From Hydrogenophaga sp040372165 (lineage in GTDB: Bacteria; Pseudomonadota; Gammaproteobacteria; Burkholderiales; Burkholderiaceae_C): a stretch of 64,000 bases of DNA. The notes beneath the pieces were generated by a model, which worked only from the letters and a program-made list of their open reading frames with translations, was not told where the DNA came from and did no database searches. The translations under genes and the position numbers were made by a program. Location of the stretch: positions 186,001-250,000 of the forward strand of contig NZ_BAABWG010000001.1 of the NCBI RefSeq assembly GCF_040372165.1, given 5' to 3'. Position 1 is the first letter of the stretch. Each line of letters begins with the position of its first letter. This document shows, in pieces, positions 25,111-33,398 of this stretch.

Positions 25111-26799
25111 TCAACGACCGCCTTTGCCCTTGGGTGCCACAGTCCACTCGACCTTTTGTCTGGAGTAGCCGTTCTCGCCCAGTGCCATGGAATACGCTGT
25201 CGCCACGTCGTCAACGCTGTTGAATGCTGCGATGGGCTTCAGTCCCGGGCCCCGGAGGGTATCTGGAAGCTTGGCACTGACATCGTCGTCGGTGGCCATG
25301 CACATGACAGCTTCGGTTCCGGGCGCAGTCGTGGTCAACACGAAGCCAGGGTTGGGGCTCATCCAGTCCGGAATGCGGACGGCATGGTTGGCAATGGCGA
25401 CAGTCTGTGTGGAAACGGCGTTTGGCAGCAAGCGCATCACGTTCCCTGAAGAGTCAGACAGGTAGCAGGCCAGGTGAGATGTCCGCGAAACTGTTGCTGA
25501 AAGGAAGACCTGCTCACCAACCTGGAACTCCGTGCGACCGAGCAGGACGTTCTCGACCTGCAGATCGACACTGCGCGGCGGCTCCATCGTCCCGTAGGCC
25601 TTGCCGGAGCTGGCCACAGGGTCACCAGGCATCGTGCCAGGCTGAACGGGCTGCGGGTTCTTGCTCATCCAGCCATATCGGGTGAGGTTGCCAGTGGCGT
25701 CCAGGGCCACGAAATCCCTCAATGCGCGTTCGTAGGTGCTGAAGTCCACCACTCCGTTGACGACCATGCCGGAGTCCGCCTGAAACTCACCCAGTGCGCG
25801 GCGGAAAGCCAGGGTATTGGCAGGCATGTTGGCCGCGTCCTGAGGCAGATAGCCCTTTGCAATCAGCGAGCGGCGCACCAGGCCCTGGCGAACACCGATG
25901 TCTCCTTCGTCGAACCAGTCACGCAACTGGCGCTGGAAGCTCGGGTGGCTTTGCTCAAGTGTCAGGCATTGCCAGTAAGGCACCTTGGCCCATTTGCCCA
26001 GCAGCTCGATCATGGCCAGCTCGACCAGCGTGCGAACGGCAGCACCAGAACCCTGGGCATAGTCACGTCCCACGCTCAACTGCCAGCCATAGTCGCCGAT
26101 CCGGCCCGCCAGGTCCATGCCCTGGCCGCCATTGCCGACAGTCACCTCGTTGGCAGAATCGATGCCTGGAATCAGGGTGCGGGTACGGAAGTCGCCCAGG
26201 TGCAGTTCAAGGCCGATCAGCGTGGCGTTCTTGTTGGCACTGAAACCGGTCTCCAGACGAGAAGCGGAGGTGCCGAAGTCGTTTCGGTTGTTGATGACGT
26301 TCTGGTCAACAAAAGAGACAGCGCCGGAAATGTACAGCGAAGGGCGCTGCAACTGAACCTGGTTGTTGTTGAGCAAAATGGTGGTCAGGTTCTGCACCGT
26401 GTCCTGACGAGCGATGTCGACTTCGTAGTCGACATAGCGGAAAGCATTGCTTACCCGCGACATCTGTGAAATCGCCGTGATGATCATCTCCTTGGTGGCC
26501 ACGGGCACCTTGGCAGAGTAGTCAGGGATTTGCTTGCTGGTCAGCAGGGTGGTGGTGATGTTGGCGTCCCGGAACATCCGGTCCATGCACATCAGTGAAT
26601 CGGAAAAACTGGAGATCGACCGCACCGGGCGAACGACCGGGCGGTCCGTCGTGGATGCGTAGCTTTGATAGTCCGCGTCCTTGCGTGGATCCATCGGGGT
26701 GGTACAGCCGGCCAAAACCAAAGCGCCCAGCAGGGCAGGCAGGCGCCAGCTCTGGAACCATCGGGCTGCTGGCGTAGTGGATTTGTTGTGCGGTTTCAT
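25111..26799 (-). CDS. CsgG/HfaB-like outer-membrane lipoprotein with peptidoglycan-binding-like and DUF4384-like domains
   Basis: A 562-residue lipoprotein with lipobox LVLAGC (lipidated C32). Residues about 55-280 resemble the CsgG/HfaB family: SDSLMCMDRMFRDAN, the long TILLNNNQVQLQRPSLYISGAV segment corresponding to membrane-barrel strands, and the closing RTLVELAMIELLGKWAKVPYWQC. Residues about 320-375 look like a peptidoglycan-binding-like unit (GEFQADSGMVVNGVVDFSTYERAL). Residues about 410-510 resemble a DUF4384-type beta domain (VGEQVFLSATVSRTSHLACYL). CsgG and HfaB form nonameric pores that export curlin or holdfast anchor subunits. The extra C-terminal half is absent from curli CsgG. 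Family assignments are by eye and need profile searches. It follows the small secreted-protein genes. Confidence 0.75.
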   Translation of the reverse strand: MKPHNKSTTPAARWFQSWRLPALLGALVLAGCTTPMDPRKDADYQSYASTTDRPVVRPVRSISSFSDSLMCMDRMFRDANITTTLLTSKQIPDYSAKVPVATKEMIITAISQMSRVSNAFRYVDYEVDIARQDTVQNLTTILLNNNQVQLQRPSLYISGAVSFVDQNVINNRNDFGTSASRLETGFSANKNATLIGLELHLGDFRTRTLIPGIDSANEVTVGNGGQGMDLAGRIGDYGWQLSVGRDYAQGSGAAVRTLVELAMIELLGKWAKVPYWQCLTLEQSHPSFQRQLRDWFDEGDIGVRQGLVRRSLIAKGYLPQDAANMPANTLAFRRALGEFQADSGMVVNGVVDFSTYERALRDFVALDATGNLTRYGWMSKNPQPVQPGTMPGDPVASSGKAYGTMEPPRSVDLQVENVLLGRTEFQVGEQVFLSATVSRTSHLACYLSDSSGNVMRLLPNAVSTQTVAIANHAVRIPDWMSPNPGFVLTTTAPGTEAVMCMATDDDVSAKLPDTLRGPGLKPIAAFNSVDDVATAYSMALGENGYSRQKVEWTVAPKGKGGR

Positions 26800-26818
26800 G
26801 ATGGCGTACCTGTCCTCT

Positions 26819-26842
26819 GCGCCTGATCTTCAGGTCAGGCGC
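26819..26842 (-). other. Intercistronic stem-loop
   Basis: A perfect 8-bp stem GCGCCTGA / TCAGGCGC with an 8-base loop lies between the stop of the 144-residue gene and the start of the CsgG-like gene. It has no T-run, so RNA stabilisation or partial attenuation is more likely than full termination. Confidence 0.45.
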
Positions 26843-26872
26843 TGATTTGTCGGGTGGTGGGGCGTGCCCCGG

Positions 26873-27307
26873 TTAGTTGCAGATGTTGACCAGGTCGCCG
26901 CGCAGGACAACGACTTGGGCCTCGGGCTTGGGACCGTAGCGGTTGAAGCCTGAATTGCCGGCGTTGTTGGCAGCCTGTGTGTTGCTGCCAACTTCCTGGA
27001 TGCAGGTTTTGCGGACCCCGTCGGTTTTCTCGGTGGTGATCACGTCCGCATCGGTTGCCACATCCTGATTCTCGGCAGCAAAGGCCTTGGCCTGGTAGCG
27101 GGAAAGCTTGGCGCGCAGCCACGATGGCATCTCTGGACTTTTGTCCATGTCACCAGAGCGGCGCTGGTTGTTCAAGGGCATCATGTTGTAGGTGACCTGG
27201 TTGCTCAATACCAGTGGATCCTCGCCCGGCGCATACTGGGCAAAAGACAGGGAGCTGCAGGACATCAGCACTGCCATCAGCAAAGAAGCGATCTTGGTGG
27301 CTTTCAT
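26873..27307 (-). CDS. Small secreted protein of the CsgG-like cluster (unknown function)
   Basis: A 144-residue protein with a clear Sec signal peptide (MKATKIASLLMAVLMSCSSL, cleavage after SFA). The mature part is polar, with a C-terminal domain holding two cysteines (CIQEVGSN and GDLVNICN, the last residues) separated by a Gly/Asn-rich stretch (QAANNAGNSGFNRYGPKPEAQ). The cysteines could form a disulfide. It lies between the repeat-protein gene and the CsgG-like gene, so it may be a minor subunit, nucleator or chaperone analogous in place to CsgE/F or HfaA. I recognise no named family. The ATG at 27307 has GAGGCC upstream. Confidence 0.75.
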   Translation of the reverse strand: MKATKIASLLMAVLMSCSSLSFAQYAPGEDPLVLSNQVTYNMMPLNNQRRSGDMDKSPEMPSWLRAKLSRYQAKAFAAENQDVATDADVITTEKTDGVRKTCIQEVGSNTQAANNAGNSGFNRYGPKPEAQVVVLRGDLVNICN

Positions 27308-27341
27308 GATGTGGCCTCGTCAGGGTAGGGAAGTGTTCTGT

Positions 27342-27390
27342 TTAAGGAAAGCAAGGCAGCGCCCCATGGAAACGGTTGGCTGCCTTGCTT
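27342..27390 (-). terminator. Terminator/attenuator after the repeat-protein gene
   Basis: The perfect 12-bp stem GCTGCCTTGCTT (27379-27390) / AAGCAAGGCAGC (27349-27360) is followed on the minus strand by TTTCCTTAAA. It lies 18 bases after the stop of the small repeat protein. It would make that gene the most strongly transcribed one of the cluster, as expected for a structural subunit. Confidence 0.75.
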
Positions 27391-27407
27391 GTCACATGCC
27401 GGTCGAC

Positions 27408-27863
27408 TTAGTCGCAGCTGACGCAGCTGGTGTTGGTCGACACGTTCTGCACTGCCTTGGCGCCGTGCTTGGCCAGGTTCACGACAGCAGAGTGCTTCAT
27501 CAGGGCAACCTGGATGGAGGTGGCATTGATGTCGACTTCGCCAACGTTGGAAGCGATGTTCTGGCTGGCTTCTGCGTTCAGGGCGGCGTTCATGATCAGG
27601 GAATCCTTGGCACCAACGATCTGGTACTGGTCACCGTCAACCTTGATGGCACCGGCGTTGGTGGCCAGGTTTTGTTGAGCAACAGCGCCCTTGCCTTCAG
27701 CGGCGTTGATCACGGCAGTGTTCACCAGGACGGTGGCCTGCAGTTGAGGGTTGTTGATCACAGGGCCGTCAGCCTTGGGGCCGCCGTGGCCGTGACCGTG
27801 GCCGCCGCCAGCGAAGGCAGTAGAAGCAACAGCTGCGAGTGCAATGAAAGCAAGCTTTTTCAT
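27408..27863 (-). CDS. Secreted Q/N-repeat protein, candidate amyloid-type structural subunit
   Basis: A 151-residue protein with signal peptide MKKLAFIALAAVASTAFA and a mature start rich in Gly-His (GGGHGHGHGG). The rest is three imperfect repeats of about 36-39 residues with the core N-A-x(2-8)-A-x-A-x-Q-N-(L/I/V)-(A/S)-(T/S)-N: AVAQQNLATN, AEASQNIASN and AKAVQNVSTN, each preceded by a (T/S)(A/L)(V/I)xN strand. Regular Gln/Asn ladders of this kind are seen in CsgA, FapC and HfaA-type functional amyloids, though the spacing is not that of the curlin repeat. It ends CVSCD with two cysteines. AGGAA lies 8 bases before ATG 27863; an in-frame TTG at 27878 is rejected. The amyloid role is inference. 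Confidence 0.8.
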   Translation of the reverse strand: MKKLAFIALAAVASTAFAGGGHGHGHGGPKADGPVINNPQLQATVLVNTAVINAAEGKGAVAQQNLATNAGAIKVDGDQYQIVGAKDSLIMNAALNAEASQNIASNVGEVDINATSIQVALMKHSAVVNLAKHGAKAVQNVSTNTSCVSCD

Positions 27864-28338
27864 GATGAATTTCCTCAAGAAGTTGGTCCAGTTGGTTCGG
27901 CGCCCTGAGTGGTCCCTGGGTCACCGCGTGTTCGACTTGGCAGGTGAGCGTGCTCGTTACGCCTCGTCTGGGATTCAGTGTCTCGTAGTACCTTTTTGTT
28001 GCCAATGGCCGGAAGTGCGTACTTCATTCTTACGAATTCATCGGAGGAGGCGTACAAGTTCGAAGCCAAGAATTGCCCTAAAAATCAAGGGTTTGCGCTA
28101 GCAAAAGAAGAAACGCACATGCATTCGCAATTGAATGTCCTTGGATGTTTCAAATGAAACAAAACGTATGAAATGCGGATTTTTCCTCGTTTGGGTTTCC
28201 AATTTGGCAACAAGGCGTGCAGATTGTGCCCAAAAGCCTATGAAAAATAGGCCCTAAGTATTCTTTTGAAAAAGACGCTCCCGGCCTGCATGCGAGCGAA
28301 TGAGACAAAACAGCCGGAGACGTAACAAGGTTCAAGGC
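27864..28338. promoter_or_regulatory. Divergent regulatory region between the repeat protein and the response regulator
   Basis: This 475-bp gene-free region, AT-richer than its surroundings, must hold both promoters. TTGGCAACAA occurs twice facing outward: on minus at 28005-27996 (133 bases before ATG 27863) and on plus at 28204-28213 (126 bases before ATG 28339). Two dyads lie here, GAAGT-N4-ACTTC (28012-28025) and the perfect GTTTCA-AA-TGAAAC (28147-28160). They are candidate sites for the adjacent NarL-type regulator. I could not fix -10/-35 boxes. Confidence 0.55.
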
Positions 28339-29124
28339 ATGAAGGACAAAAAATCGGAACACAGCGACATCTTGTCGGCCGGTACTGACAGCGCCGCCGC
28401 GTTTGGCTTTCCAGACAGTCGTTTCAACACGGATTTCTCTGCATCGGTCTGGCCCGAATTCATGGTCGGGCAGACGGACGCGCCGGTGCGTGTGCTGCTG
28501 GTCGACGACGATCCGCATATGCGCCAGGTCATCTCTCGCGAGCTGTTGTCGGACTTGCGTCTCGACCTCGTGGCGCAGGCGGGCAGTGTGAAAGAAGCCA
28601 AGCGAAAGATCGCGCAGCACGAGGTGGACGTCATGCTGGTGGATCTCAATCTCGGTGACGGCACCGGTTTTGATTTGATTTACTTGTTGAAGAGCAAGCA
28701 ACCAAATGCGGAGTCGGTGGTGATCTCAGCCATCGAAGATGAAGCACACGCGCTTCAGGCATTTGCATTGGGCGCAACCGGGTACCTCGTCAAGAACTCA
28801 TGGTTTGGCAGCTTTCCGCAAGCCGTTCTTCAAGTGGTCAACGGTGGCGCATCCATCACACCCAACCTTGCGCGAAGGCTTCTTCAGCGGCTGGACATGC
28901 GTGGCGTGGCCGCCCCTCAACCGACCAACCGTGAGCGGCTGTCTGACCGGGAGCGGGAGATTCTCAAGATGGTCGCAGCGGGTTACACCAGTGTCGAGAT
29001 TGCCGAGCGGCTCTCGATCAGCGCGCAGACTGTCAACACCCACGTGCGCAACATCTATCGGAAGCTGCAGGTGAAGACGCGTGCTCAGGCCGTCACGCGC
29101 GCAGCCGATCAAGGGCTGCTGTGA
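28339..29124 (+). CDS. NarL/FixJ-type response regulator
   Basis: A 261-residue two-component regulator. Residues 1-49 form a polar N-terminal extension. The receiver domain (about 50-170) has the acidic pocket D56-D58 (LLVDDDPH), phosphoacceptor D102 (LVDLNLGDG) and K152 (GYLVKNS). The C-terminal LuxR-type HTH (about 198-255) reads LSDREREILKMVAAG and ISAQTVNTHVRNIYRKL. I choose ATG 28339 for the TAACAAGGT site 8 bases upstream; ATG 28300 and ATG 28462 are alternatives. It is divergent from the repeat-protein gene and followed by its kinase gene, so it is the likely activator of the secretion cluster, comparable in place to CsgD. Confidence 0.9.
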   Translation: MKDKKSEHSDILSAGTDSAAAFGFPDSRFNTDFSASVWPEFMVGQTDAPVRVLLVDDDPHMRQVISRELLSDLRLDLVAQAGSVKEAKRKIAQHEVDVMLVDLNLGDGTGFDLIYLLKSKQPNAESVVISAIEDEAHALQAFALGATGYLVKNSWFGSFPQAVLQVVNGGASITPNLARRLLQRLDMRGVAAPQPTNRERLSDREREILKMVAAGYTSVEIAERLSISAQTVNTHVRNIYRKLQVKTRAQAVTRAADQGLL

Positions 29125-29230
29125 GTCCGGCAAGCGAAGCATGGATCGAGGGATAGGCCGAGGTAGCGGCGCACACGCCAAATGACGTGTACCAGATTGA
29201 GGGCGTCGCTCGACGTCTGAACAAGGGGGA

Positions 29231-30784
29231 ATGGAGGCAAGATGGGAGTCACGGTCATGCAGGAAGGCGGACAGATCCGTGCTTGATAGTGGAAAGCCCT
29301 TGCGGTGGGGCTGGGGCATCTTGTTGTTCGGTCTTGCCGTTCTGGCCCTGTGGCGCATCGGTGGAGATGACCCGGTTGTCGAGCGAACGCTGGGCCTCAG
29401 CATGGGGAGAAATGTCGGCTGGATCCTGGCCTTTGCTGCCACCAGCGTGATCGCACTCGGGTCGCTCGCGCTCGGTATGAGGACGGGCCGGGCAGACCGC
29501 CGGAACCTGGACATTTCCTTCTTCTCAATGCTGGCCATCTGGCTCGCTCTGGCCGGCTCCACCACCTGGGCTCGCTGGGCGTCTTTGTCCGATTCCATGG
29601 CATGGATATGGATCACCCATGTCTGCTACCAGCTCATCATTGGCGCTGTTTCATACCAACTGGTCTCCTCACTGACCACGCTTTCTTTCGGCGGCAGGGC
29701 GATATGGGCAGTGCAGCAGGTTGTCTGCATTTCACTGGTGAGCTGGGGGCTGCTGGGTGTCGAGCACACCGACTTGGCCTATCTGGCATGGAAGGTCGTG
29801 AATGTCGTGGTGACATCTGCCTTCTATCTGCGGCTTGGACGGGGCGTGCTCGCGGGTCATGACGGTGCTGGCTGGCTGGTGCTGGTTGGCGCCTGTGTGG
29901 CCTATGTGATCGGGACTGCTGATCTGGCCATCGCGCAGAAAGGTCTGATCCTTATTGGCATTCACCATCATCTTTTCGCCGGCTACATGCTGCTTGTGTG
30001 GCTCGTCACCTCCAACAGGATCAGTCTCGGAGGAGACGAGGAGGGCGTGGGCGATGACCACAGCCGCCTCGGGCGCGAATTTGCCAATTCGGCCTTGACG
30101 CCTTACTCGACCCCGGCCAATGCCCCGGCCTACCTGATGGCCACCAATCGGGAGCGGCGCAGAATTGCGCAGGAACTTCATGACGGTGTGGGCTCGCAGC
30201 TTGTCTCCATCATTTCTGGTCTGGATCGGACTGAGCCCGGGCACCGCGTCCTGGCGTCTTCACTGGAGCAGTGTCTGCTGGATGTCAAGATTTTGGTCGA
30301 TGCCATCGATGACAGCGACGAAAGTGTGATCGATGCCTTGGGTAGGCTGCGCTACAGGGTGCAGCACTCGCTGGACCAACTCGGTATTCGACTGGTATGG
30401 GATGTGGATTTTGACGGACCACTTGAACAGATTGGCGGCGAGTTGGGGCGTCAGGTGCTTCGCATCGCCCAGGAATCGATGTCGAATGTGATGCGCCATT
30501 CGAAAGCCAGCATGGTCTGGCTGTCCTGCCACATGGACGACACCGGGCGTGCGATGGTTCTCGAAATCCGGGATGACGGCGTCGGGTTTGATCAGCGCTT
30601 GCATGCCGGCCCTTCCACGGGCAAGGGCCTGACGGGCATGCGTCGTCGTGCAGCGGGTACGGGTGGGGTTCTGGAGTTGCGCTCCCATCCGGGCAAGGGT
30701 ACCAAGGTGACATTCACCATGCCCGTCTTGCCCGGGCGTTCGGGCGATCACTTGCCGCCCTCACCGCACCAGCTCTTGCAGTAG
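29231..30784 (+). CDS. Membrane sensor histidine kinase, NarX/HisKA_3 type
   Basis: A 517-residue kinase. Residues about 25-262 contain seven or eight hydrophobic segments with only short loops, so the sensor is embedded in the membrane, with no large periplasmic domain. The dimerisation/phosphoacceptor helix has H317 in ERRRIAQELHDGVGSQL, followed by a HATPase domain with N-box QESMSNVMRHS, G1 box RDDGVGFD and GKGLTGMRRRA. AAGGGGG lies just upstream of ATG 29231. It follows the response regulator by 106 bases and should be its partner. The signal is unknown. Confidence 0.92.
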   Translation: MEARWESRSCRKADRSVLDSGKPLRWGWGILLFGLAVLALWRIGGDDPVVERTLGLSMGRNVGWILAFAATSVIALGSLALGMRTGRADRRNLDISFFSMLAIWLALAGSTTWARWASLSDSMAWIWITHVCYQLIIGAVSYQLVSSLTTLSFGGRAIWAVQQVVCISLVSWGLLGVEHTDLAYLAWKVVNVVVTSAFYLRLGRGVLAGHDGAGWLVLVGACVAYVIGTADLAIAQKGLILIGIHHHLFAGYMLLVWLVTSNRISLGGDEEGVGDDHSRLGREFANSALTPYSTPANAPAYLMATNRERRRIAQELHDGVGSQLVSIISGLDRTEPGHRVLASSLEQCLLDVKILVDAIDDSDESVIDALGRLRYRVQHSLDQLGIRLVWDVDFDGPLEQIGGELGRQVLRIAQESMSNVMRHSKASMVWLSCHMDDTGRAMVLEIRDDGVGFDQRLHAGPSTGKGLTGMRRRAAGTGGVLELRSHPGKGTKVTFTMPVLPGRSGDHLPPSPHQLLQ

Positions 30785-30914
30785 GGGGTAAATCGAGGGG
30801 GCGATGGTGGCTGTGGCAAACTTGCCCGCCATCGCTCCTTGAAAAAACCACTCATATTGCCCGGTGTTGTGGTGGCCAGCTGGCTGCTGTGACGCACGGA
30901 AAAGACCACTCTTC

Positions 30915-33290
30915 ATGCAAGACATCGTCGCGCAACTGGCGCAAGAAATTCGCATCCAGCCCCAACAAGTCAAGGCCGCAGTCGAACTGCTCGACGGCGG
31001 AGCCACCGTCCCTTTCATTGCCCGTTATCGCAAAGAAGTCACCGGTGGCCTGGACGATACGCAGCTGCGTGAGCTGGAGTATCGGCTTGGCTACCTGCGA
31101 GAGCTGCAGGACCGCAGAGAAACCGTTATCAAGGCGATCGACGAGCAAGGCAAGCTGACAGATGCGTTGCGCCTGTCCATCGCGAAAGCGGCCACCAAAC
31201 AGGAACTGGAAGACATCTATCTTCCGTTCAAGCAAAAGCGACGCACCAAGGGGCAGATTGCACGGGAATTCGGCATCGAGCCGCTGGCCGACAGGCTGTT
31301 TGGCGATCCAACGCTGGATCCACTGAGCGAGGCGGCAGCGTTTACCCGCGAGCCGGAGGTGCTCGACGACGGCAAGCCCGGAGCGGACTTCTCTACGCCT
31401 GCGGCAGTGCTCGACGGCGTGAGGGACATCCTCTCGGAGCGCTGGGCAGAGGATGCCGCACTGGTTCAGAATCTTCGTGAGTGGCTGTGGAATGAAGGCT
31501 TGTTGCGCAGCTCCCTGGTGGCTGGCAAAGACGAGAACAACCCGGATGTTGCCAAGTTTCGCGACTACTTCGATTACGACGAGCCGGTCTCCCGTGTGCC
31601 GTCGCACCGTGCGCTGGCCGTGTTTCGCGGCCGCTCACTCGAGATTCTTGATGCGAAGCTGGTGCAGCCCCAGGAGCCCGAACCCGGAAAGCCCAGTCTG
31701 GCCGAAGGGCGCATCGCCGTTCATCTGGAATGGAGCCACCAGGGCCGTGCGGCCGACGACTTGATACGAAAGTGCGTGGCCTGGACATGGCGGGTCAAGC
31801 TGAGCCTGTCCACCGAGCGCGACCTGTTCTCCCGCCTGCGTGAAAGCGCTGAAGGCGTGGCGATCAAGGTTTTCGGTGACAACCTGCGCGACCTGTTGCT
31901 GGCAGCGCCTGCCGGGCAAAAACCCGTGATGGGGCTGGACCCCGGCATCCGCACTGGCGTGAAGGTAGCGGTGGTGGATGCCACGGGCAAGCTGGTCGAC
32001 ACTGCAACGGTCTACCCGCACGAGCCACGCCGCGACTGGGATGGCTCACTCCATACTCTGGCGCAGTTGTGCCAGAAGCACCAGGTGGCCCTCATCGCCA
32101 TCGGCAACGGGACGGCCAGCCGCGAAACCGACAAGCTGGCCGCCGACCTGATCAAACAGCTCGCACGGCTTGGGCAGGACGGCGTGCAAAAGGTGGTCGT
32201 GAGCGAGGCGGGCGCTTCGGTGTATTCCGCCAGCCAGTTCGCCAGCCAGGAGATGCCGGATGTGGATGTCAGTCTGCGCGGTGCTGCCAGTATCGCCCGT
32301 CGGTTGCAGGACCCACTGGCCGAACTCGTCAAGATCGAACCCAAGAGCATCGGCGTTGGTCAGTACCAGCACGACGTGAATCAGAGCGAGCTGGCGAGGA
32401 CGCTGGATGCTGTGGTGGAGGATTGTGTGAATGGCGTGGGCGTCGACCTCAACACAGCCAGTGTGCCGCTCTTGTCCCGGGTGTCCGGGTTGAGCAGTAG
32501 CGTGGCGCGAGCCGTGGTGCGCTGGCGTGACGCCAATGGCGCCTTTCGCAATCGCCAGCAGTTGCTCGACGTGACGGGCCTGGGCGGCAAGACTTTCGAG
32601 CAGGCGGCCGGCTTTCTGCGTATCCGTGATGGGGACAATCCGCTGGACATGACCGGCGTTCACCCCGAGACCTATCCGGTGGTGGAGAAGATCATCGAGC
32701 ACTCTGGCGAGAAGGTCCAGTCGCTGATGGGGCGTGCCGACATGCTCAAGACGCTGCGTCCGGAGCTTTTTGCCAACGACCAGTTTGGCGTCATCACCGT
32801 CAAGGACATTCTGGGTGAGCTGGAAAAGCCGGGCCGTGACCCGCGTCCGGATTTCAAGGTTGCCCGATTCAATGAAGGCGTGGAAGACATTGCCGACCTC
32901 CGGGAAGGCATGGTGCTGGAGGGCACCGTCAGCAACGTGGCGCAGTTCGGGGCGTTTGTGGACCTGGGGGTTCATCAGGACGGCCTTGTCCATGTGAGCC
33001 AGCTGAGCCACAAGTTTGTCAACGATGCCCGCGAGGTCGTCAAGACGGGCGACATCGTCAAAGTCAAGGTGCTGGAGGTCGATGGCGGCCGCAAGCGCAT
33101 CAGTCTGACGATGAAGCTCGACGCACCGACTGGGGCTCGGCGTGAGGCTTCTGCGGGCCGGGGTGGACGCTCCGACGGGGGGCATCTGGCGGGCCGGCAC
33201 AGCGGTCACAAAGGTGGCGCCGGGCGTGACGCGCCGATGGGGGCTATGGCCTCTGCCTTTGCCAAGCTTCAGGGGAATAAAAAAGGCTGA
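30915..33290 (+). CDS. tex: Transcription accessory protein Tex (RNA-binding)
   Basis: A 791-residue Tex protein. The N-terminal domain has VPFIARYRKEVTGGLDD, the YqgF-like domain has MGLDPGIRTGVKVAVVD, helix-hairpin-helix motifs lie near NTASVPLLSRVSGL, and a C-terminal S1 domain starts at GMVLEGTVSNVAQFGAFVDLG. Tex binds nucleic acids and is linked to transcript fitness and RNA turnover. The start at ATG 30915 (MQDIVAQLAQEI) is the family start. The stop codon lies within its terminator hairpin. Confidence 0.96.
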   Translation: MQDIVAQLAQEIRIQPQQVKAAVELLDGGATVPFIARYRKEVTGGLDDTQLRELEYRLGYLRELQDRRETVIKAIDEQGKLTDALRLSIAKAATKQELEDIYLPFKQKRRTKGQIAREFGIEPLADRLFGDPTLDPLSEAAAFTREPEVLDDGKPGADFSTPAAVLDGVRDILSERWAEDAALVQNLREWLWNEGLLRSSLVAGKDENNPDVAKFRDYFDYDEPVSRVPSHRALAVFRGRSLEILDAKLVQPQEPEPGKPSLAEGRIAVHLEWSHQGRAADDLIRKCVAWTWRVKLSLSTERDLFSRLRESAEGVAIKVFGDNLRDLLLAAPAGQKPVMGLDPGIRTGVKVAVVDATGKLVDTATVYPHEPRRDWDGSLHTLAQLCQKHQVALIAIGNGTASRETDKLAADLIKQLARLGQDGVQKVVVSEAGASVYSASQFASQEMPDVDVSLRGAASIARRLQDPLAELVKIEPKSIGVGQYQHDVNQSELARTLDAVVEDCVNGVGVDLNTASVPLLSRVSGLSSSVARAVVRWRDANGAFRNRQQLLDVTGLGGKTFEQAAGFLRIRDGDNPLDMTGVHPETYPVVEKIIEHSGEKVQSLMGRADMLKTLRPELFANDQFGVITVKDILGELEKPGRDPRPDFKVARFNEGVEDIADLREGMVLEGTVSNVAQFGAFVDLGVHQDGLVHVSQLSHKFVNDAREVVKTGDIVKVKVLEVDGGRKRISLTMKLDAPTGARREASAGRGGRSDGGHLAGRHSGHKGGAGRDAPMGAMASAFAKLQGNKKG

Positions 33291-33306
33291 CATTCCGGCC
33301 TTTTTC
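33280..33306 (+). terminator. Rho-independent terminator of tex
   Basis: Stem AAAAAGGC (33280-33287) / GCCTTTTT (33298-33305) with a 10-base loop. The tex stop codon TGA (33288-33290) lies in the loop. The A-rich left arm could also allow termination on the other strand. Confidence 0.85.
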
Positions 33307-33398
33307 TCGGCTTTGCGGGGCCCTCAAGTCGACCCCGGGGCGGTCGATATGTAGGTTGTCAATGAACTTTCTGCTGACAACCTTTCATTCGCCGCATC

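Noticed and set aside
28204..28225. Sigma-54 promoter (TTGGCA with downstream TGCA) before the response regulator
   Set aside because: The GG to GC spacing is one base too long and the opposite copy of the element has no GC at the -12 position.
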